A stretch of DNA of 6,712 bases from Bacillota bacterium (GTDB lineage: Bacteria; Bacillota; Clostridia; Peptostreptococcales; Anaerovoracaceae): NCBI GenBank assembly GCA_029219125.1, contig JAQXSU010000012.1, positions 1 to 6,712 on the forward strand. Direction: 5' to 3'. The notes under the pieces are model-generated. The model was not told the origin of the DNA and searched no databases. It was given only the letters and a program-made list of their open reading frames with translations. Below are positions 3,601 to 6,712 of the stretch, piece by piece. How positions within the stretch are numbered: the stretch's first letter is position 1; every line of letters starts with the position of its first letter. A program made the position numbers and the translations under genes.

Positions 3601-5653
3601 TTGCAAGAGTTGCCTGCGGAAGGTTCAGATATTCGGCAGCCTTTCGCGTCGTACCCTGTTTTTTCAGTGCATAGGCAATCAGCCTCCGTTCCTGCTCCTC
3701 CATGATCTGGTTGAAATCTACCATATCTTCCCTGCTGACTTCCTTTCGCAGGTTGATGATCATTTCCTCATAGACCGTGTCGTTGAGCAGGTGTTCCACA
3801 GCTTCGCCGCCGATGATTCTGTCCCGCTCACTGATATACAGCCGGTGGATCACATTTTCCAGTTCCCGGACATTGCCCGGCCAGTGGTAGTCCTCCAGCT
3901 TCTCCACAGCCTCCGGTGACAGCACCTTATCCACACCGTATTTTTTATTATAGTTCTTCAGAAAAGCTTCTGCCAGGCAGAGAATATCTTCCTTTCTGTC
4001 ACGTAGCGCCGGCACATCGATGGAGCAGATATTCAGCCGGTAAAACAGGTCTTCTCTGAATTTTCCTTCCTCCACCAGCTTCCGCAGCGGCACATTGTTG
4101 GCGCAGATGACACGCACATTGGCATGGCGCTGCTCCGTTCCGCCGACCCGGTAGTAGGTATTATCCTGCAGCACCCGAAGGAGCTTGGACTGCATGTTCA
4201 GGGACAGGCTTCCGATTTCATCCAGAAACAGAGTTCCGTTATTGGCAATCTCGAAATACCCTTCCTTTCCTGTGCTCTGTGCACCGGTAAAAGAACCTTT
4301 TTCATAGCCGAAAAATTCCGATTCCGCCAGATTTTCCTGAATTGTGGCACAGTTGATGCGGATGCAGGGTTTTCCCTGCCGCGGACTGTTCTGGTGGATG
4401 ATGTTGAAGACTTTCTCTTTTCCGACACCGGTCTCCCCCTGGATGATGACGTTGCAGTCGTACTGGGCCACATTGAGGGCCTCCTCTACCATAGCCCTGG
4501 TTACTGGACTCTGATATACGAAATCGTCAATGCGCTGCACCGCTGCCGAGGTTGTACTGCCGCGCCGTCCCATTCTTCCGTTAAATCTCTTTTTCTTTTT
4601 TACGCTGTAAATGGAATCCAGACGCTCCAGATTGGGGCTGACCGCCTGAATCAGTTTCACCGCATAGTCGTAAGCATCCTTGTCGAAGCCGTCCAGGGCA
4701 TAAGGCGTCACTTCTTTTCCCATGGAGTCTGCCACCAGAATGCCGACAGAATAGTTATTCTGCAAACTGGCATAAAACACCGTGCCGTGCTCCCGTACCA
4801 GCAGCGTAGCCAGAGTCTCCGAGCCGGAGATATCTTCTAGATTGATTACCGCATCTATGGGCTGTTCGTTTTTTCCCTCATCCCGGATCTGATTCCATGC
4901 TTCCAGCGGCTGGCATAAATCTGTGAAACAGGTATGTTCGATGACCGGCTGAAATGCTGAAATAATTTCTGCTTCCGTCAGATTTCCCAGGGAATGCTTG
5001 TCCAGTACCGCAGTCACCTTCGTACTTTCTCCGAAGCAGTCTCTGAGAATCTGTGCGTAAAGCAGAGTGGTTACCAGATTCCCGCCGATGATAACGGCAC
5101 GTTCCGCTTTCTGTTCACTGACCGCCTGCCGCACACCGAGAAAGTTACCTTCCTCATCGATGGCCGTGAGGAGATATTTTTCGGAGACTTCCCCAGTATA
5201 CCGGATCAGACTGGTCGCTTCAAAGCAAATTACGTATCCCTGACACTCCATCTGACCGTAATTGAAATCCAGCCGTGTGATTCGGTCGATATGCATGGCC
5301 ATACCCGTAATGGATGACTGGCTGAACACCCGGTCTCCAACCATCAGGCCTTCTGCATCTACCTCACTGCCGATTTCTTCTATGGTTCCCATGAAGAGGC
5401 CGCCGCTGCCCGTAAAGGGGTTATGCAGCTTGCCCCGTTCTTCAATGATCTGCATGATCCGCGCTTTGATCCGCATTTCGTCATAGCCGCAGTGGCTGCA
5501 GATCTGGTTGAAATTGTCCCATTCTATATGTACTGTCTCCAACCGGATCCGGATTTCTTTCGGACCAATCTGCCGCTGGTTATTGAGCTTCCATGCCGTC
5601 GCCGGAACCGCACCCTTCGGTTCCATTACCCGGCTGACACCGAAATCTTTCAT
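3575..5653 (-). CDS. Sigma-54 enhancer-binding activator with a diaminohexanoate-dehydrogenase-like sensor domain
   Basis: This is a 692-residue cytosolic transcriptional activator. Residues 1 to about 345 resemble a whole L-erythro-3,5-diaminohexanoate dehydrogenase (KDD). Cues are SRVMEPKGAVPATAWKLNN (7-25), the ERGKLHNPFTGSGG segment (72-85), IGSEVDAEGLMVGDRV, and GKEVTPYALDGFDKD near 312-326. The Rossmann glycine loop is altered to VIIGGNLVTT (187-196), which argues for sensing rather than catalysis. A basic linker (about 352-365) leads to the AAA+ domain (about 375-605). That domain has Walker A GETGVGKE (406-413), GSFTGA (453-458, a Ser variant of GAFTGA), Walker B LFLDEIG (475-481), the FREDLFYRL arginine segment (532-540) and WPGNVREL (591-598). 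A Fis-like helix-turn-helix ends the protein (about 650-692). No receiver or PAS domain is seen. ATG 5653 has GAGGA 6 nt upstream. Control of the flanking sigma-54 promoters is inferred. The likely ligand is a lysine-fermentation intermediate. Confidence 0.92.
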   Translation of the reverse strand: MKDFGVSRVMEPKGAVPATAWKLNNQRQIGPKEIRIRLETVHIEWDNFNQICSHCGYDEMRIKARIMQIIEERGKLHNPFTGSGGLFMGTIEEIGSEVDAEGLMVGDRVFSQSSITGMAMHIDRITRLDFNYGQMECQGYVICFEATSLIRYTGEVSEKYLLTAIDEEGNFLGVRQAVSEQKAERAVIIGGNLVTTLLYAQILRDCFGESTKVTAVLDKHSLGNLTEAEIISAFQPVIEHTCFTDLCQPLEAWNQIRDEGKNEQPIDAVINLEDISGSETLATLLVREHGTVFYASLQNNYSVGILVADSMGKEVTPYALDGFDKDAYDYAVKLIQAVSPNLERLDSIYSVKKKKRFNGRMGRRGSTTSAAVQRIDDFVYQSPVTRAMVEEALNVAQYDCNVIIQGETGVGKEKVFNIIHQNSPRQGKPCIRINCATIQENLAESEFFGYEKGSFTGAQSTGKEGYFEIANNGTLFLDEIGSLSLNMQSKLLRVLQDNTYYRVGGTEQRHANVRVICANNVPLRKLVEEGKFREDLFYRLNICSIDVPALRDRKEDILCLAEAFLKNYNKKYGVDKVLSPEAVEKLEDYHWPGNVRELENVIHRLYISERDRIIGGEAVEHLLNDTVYEEMIINLRKEVSREDMVDFNQIMEEQERRLIAYALKKQGTTRKAAEYLNLPQATLARKKIRYGL

Positions 5654-5674
5654 TTTTTATCCTCACCCTCATTT

Positions 5675-5699
5675 CAGCGAAATTCTGCTTTTTTCGCTG
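5675..5699 (-). other. Leader dyad upstream of the activator start
   Basis: CAGCGAAA (5675-5682) and TTTCGCTG (5692-5699) form a perfect 8-bp inverted repeat with a 9-nt loop, inside the likely 5' leader of the activator mRNA and about 10 nt upstream of its ribosome binding site. No T run follows on the minus strand, so it is not a simple terminator. It could be a leader hairpin or an operator. Confidence 0.45.
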
Positions 5700-5716
5700 T
5701 TTTTTCTTACTCATTT

Positions 5717-5745
5717 ATTATATATTACTCGGTATCTGCCGTCAA
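5717..5745 (-). promoter_or_regulatory. Sigma-70-type promoter of the activator gene
   Basis: On the minus strand, TTGACG (5745-5740) and a perfect TATAAT (5722-5717) are 17 bp apart. The start would be near 5710, giving a leader of about 56 nt. The paired palindromes at 5761-5802 begin about 15 bp upstream of this -35, so the activator could affect its own expression. Confidence 0.8.
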
Positions 5746-5760
5746 TAGTTTTGCTCCATT

Positions 5761-5808
5761 TTTGAATCAAATGATGATTTCACGCTCCATATTTGATTCA
5801 AAATATGT
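5761..5808 (+). promoter_or_regulatory. Paired palindromic enhancer (activator) site for the nhaC sigma-54 promoter
   Basis: TTTGAATCAAA (5761-5771) and TTTGATTCAAA (5792-5802) are exact reverse complements, and each is itself a palindrome around one central base. Their centres are 31 bp apart, about three helical turns, so two dimers would sit on one DNA face. The second is followed by ATATGT, as in the related site at 3003-3050. The distance to the -24 GG is about 107 bp from the right palindrome. Arrangement, position and duplication fit an enhancer-binding protein. The neighbouring activator is the obvious candidate. Confidence 0.75.
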
Positions 5809-5907
5809 TTTTTTCAGAAAATTCTGTATTTATTTTCGTACTTCTTTGCTGCGTTAAACCGTTGTAAAATACACGTTTGCTAATAAAATGCTAAAAGATT
5901 GTCGACT

Positions 5908-5923
5908 TGGCTCGAATCCTGCA
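5908..5923 (+). promoter_or_regulatory. Sigma-54 promoter (-24/-12) of the nhaC gene
   Basis: TGGCTC, five bases, then CTGCA gives the -24 GG at 5909-5910 and the -12 GC at 5921-5922, exactly 12 bp apart. It matches TGGCAC-N5-TTGCW except for one base in each half. Transcription would start near 5934, about 50 nt before the ATG. No lysine riboswitch fits in that leader. Confidence 0.8.
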
Positions 5924-5983
5924 TAGTATATCGTAGCATTTATTGCAGAGTGTATTATTATTTGTTATGAAAAGGAGAAAAAA

Positions 5984-6712
5984 ATGAACGTTGTAGTTGG
6001 GTTTCTGAAATTCGTCCCGGTATTCGTTCTGGCCGGCCTGATGATTCAGGGGCAGGATGCAATGATTGCTGCACCGATCGCTTTCCTGGTTGCAGTTGTG
6101 GTTGCAATGCTGGTCGAAAAGAAGAAGTGGCAGGAATGTCTGGATTCCGCCATGGGTTCTGTAAAAAACATTTTAGTGGCATTATTTATTCTCATGCTGG
6201 CTTATGTCATGGCTAACTGCTTCATGGCTTTCGGCGTAGGCGCTTCCGTAGTAAACATCGCACTGAAACTGGGTGTTTCCGCGAAAACCGTTGCCTGTGT
6301 TGGTCTGGTATGTACCGCTGTTCTTTCCGTAGCAACCGGTACTTCCTGGGGTACCTTCGCAGCCTGCGCACCGATTTTCCTGTGGTTATCCCACATCGTA
6401 GGCGGCGACATTTATCTGACTGTATGTGCTATCGCAGGCGGTGCTTGCTTCGGCGATAACATCGGTCTGATTTCCGATACAACCATCGTATCCTCTGGTA
6501 TCCAGGGTGTACAGGTTACGGACAGAATCCGTCATCAGGGTGTATGGTCTGTCAGCTGTCTGGTTCTGGCAGCCATCGCATTCTTCATTGCTGCTGTTGT
6601 AATGGGTCTCAACGGCACCGGAGATGCTTCCACTGTAATGGATAACATTACACCGGAAATCAGAGACTTCCTTCTGGAAGAACGTCCGGCTGCACTGGAT
6701 CTTCTGGACCAG
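5984..6712 (+). CDS. nhaC: NhaC-family Na+/H+ antiporter-type transporter, 3' end cut by the window
   Basis: The first 243 codons are present and the frame is open to the right edge. NhaC-family proteins are commonly 430-500 residues, so roughly half is missing. It is an inner-membrane secondary transporter with hydrophobic segments near residues 4-22, 27-45, 61-84, 101-117, 125-139, 143-156 and 187-208. Family signatures are ATGTSWGTFAACAP (117-130) and FGDNIGLISDTTIVSSG (156-172). ATG 5984 follows AAAGGAG (5971-5977) at 6 nt. It is first after a sigma-54 promoter with a paired activator site, so it probably opens a regulated operon that continues outside the window. NhaC-type proteins include proton/sodium antiporters and amino-acid or organic-acid exchangers, and some have been proposed as lysine transporters. 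Given the KDD-like activator, a lysine or diamino-acid substrate is a reasonable inference. Confidence 0.9.
   Translation, partial: MNVVVGFLKFVPVFVLAGLMIQGQDAMIAAPIAFLVAVVVAMLVEKKKWQECLDSAMGSVKNILVALFILMLAYVMANCFMAFGVGASVVNIALKLGVSAKTVACVGLVCTAVLSVATGTSWGTFAACAPIFLWLSHIVGGDIYLTVCAIAGGACFGDNIGLISDTTIVSSGIQGVQVTDRIRHQGVWSVSCLVLAAIAFFIAAVVMGLNGTGDASTVMDNITPEIRDFLLEERPAALDLLDQ

Noticed and set aside
4124..4840. 238-codon plus-strand frame opposite the activator gene
   Set aside because: It is antisense to the conserved AAA+ region, has no ribosome binding site or promoter, and its product resembles nothing.
5815..5826. Small palindrome CAGAAAATTCTG between the activator site and the nhaC sigma-54 promoter
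   Set aside because: Five-base arms in AT-rich DNA with no second copy. There is not enough evidence for a separate regulator or an IHF-type site.
5924..5983. Lysine riboswitch (L box) ahead of nhaC or lysO
   Set aside because: Both leaders are only about 50 nt, far shorter than the roughly 170-nt L box, and no conserved L-box segments are seen.

Overview
The window looks like a chromosomal segment of a Bacillota (Firmicutes) bacterium, most likely an anaerobic, amino-acid-fermenting member of the Clostridia or Negativicutes. The reasons are strong AGGAG-type ribosome binding sites, a stand-alone PyrR, LysO-family exporters, a sigma-54 activator with an enzyme-derived sensor domain, and moderate GC. 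The genus cannot be named from this sequence. There are five complete genes and one gene cut by the right edge. No tRNA, rRNA, CRISPR array or insertion sequence is visible.

Layout. Positions 1-213 hold the probable promoter and ribosome binding site of a leftward gene that starts at or just beyond the left edge, a small hairpin, and a strong bidirectional terminator. Positions 214-2304 are a leftward two-gene operon of LysO-family (DUF340) lysine exporters. Positions 2305-2469 are a divergent promoter region. Positions 2470-3018 are rightward pyrR, ending in a terminator near 3107-3130. Positions 3019-3297 hold a sigma-54 promoter and an activator-site candidate that drive an unrecognised 78-codon gene (3298-3534). 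A bidirectional terminator separates this gene from the convergent activator gene (3575-5653, leftward). The 330-bp region 5654-5983 holds the activator's sigma-70 promoter, a paired palindromic activator site and a sigma-54 promoter. That promoter drives an NhaC-family antiporter gene that runs off the right edge.

How the parts fit. The activator has the usual AAA+ core of a sigma-54 enhancer-binding protein. Its N-terminal half (about 345 residues) resembles a whole L-erythro-3,5-diaminohexanoate dehydrogenase (KDD), an enzyme of lysine fermentation. Two sigma-54 promoters with exact GG/GC spacing flank the activator gene, one before the 78-codon gene and one before nhaC. Both have upstream a shared element of about 48 bp: a TTTGANTCAA motif, an ACGYTCCAT core and an identical TCAAAATATGT end. 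The simplest reading is a local regulon in which a converted catabolic enzyme senses a lysine-fermentation intermediate and switches on a probable amino-acid transporter and a small unknown protein. The adjacent lysine exporters, which have their own sigma-70 promoter, fit a lysine-handling locus. The sensing and regulon parts of this model are inference. pyrR appears to be an unrelated passenger, although the left activator site overlaps its 3' end.
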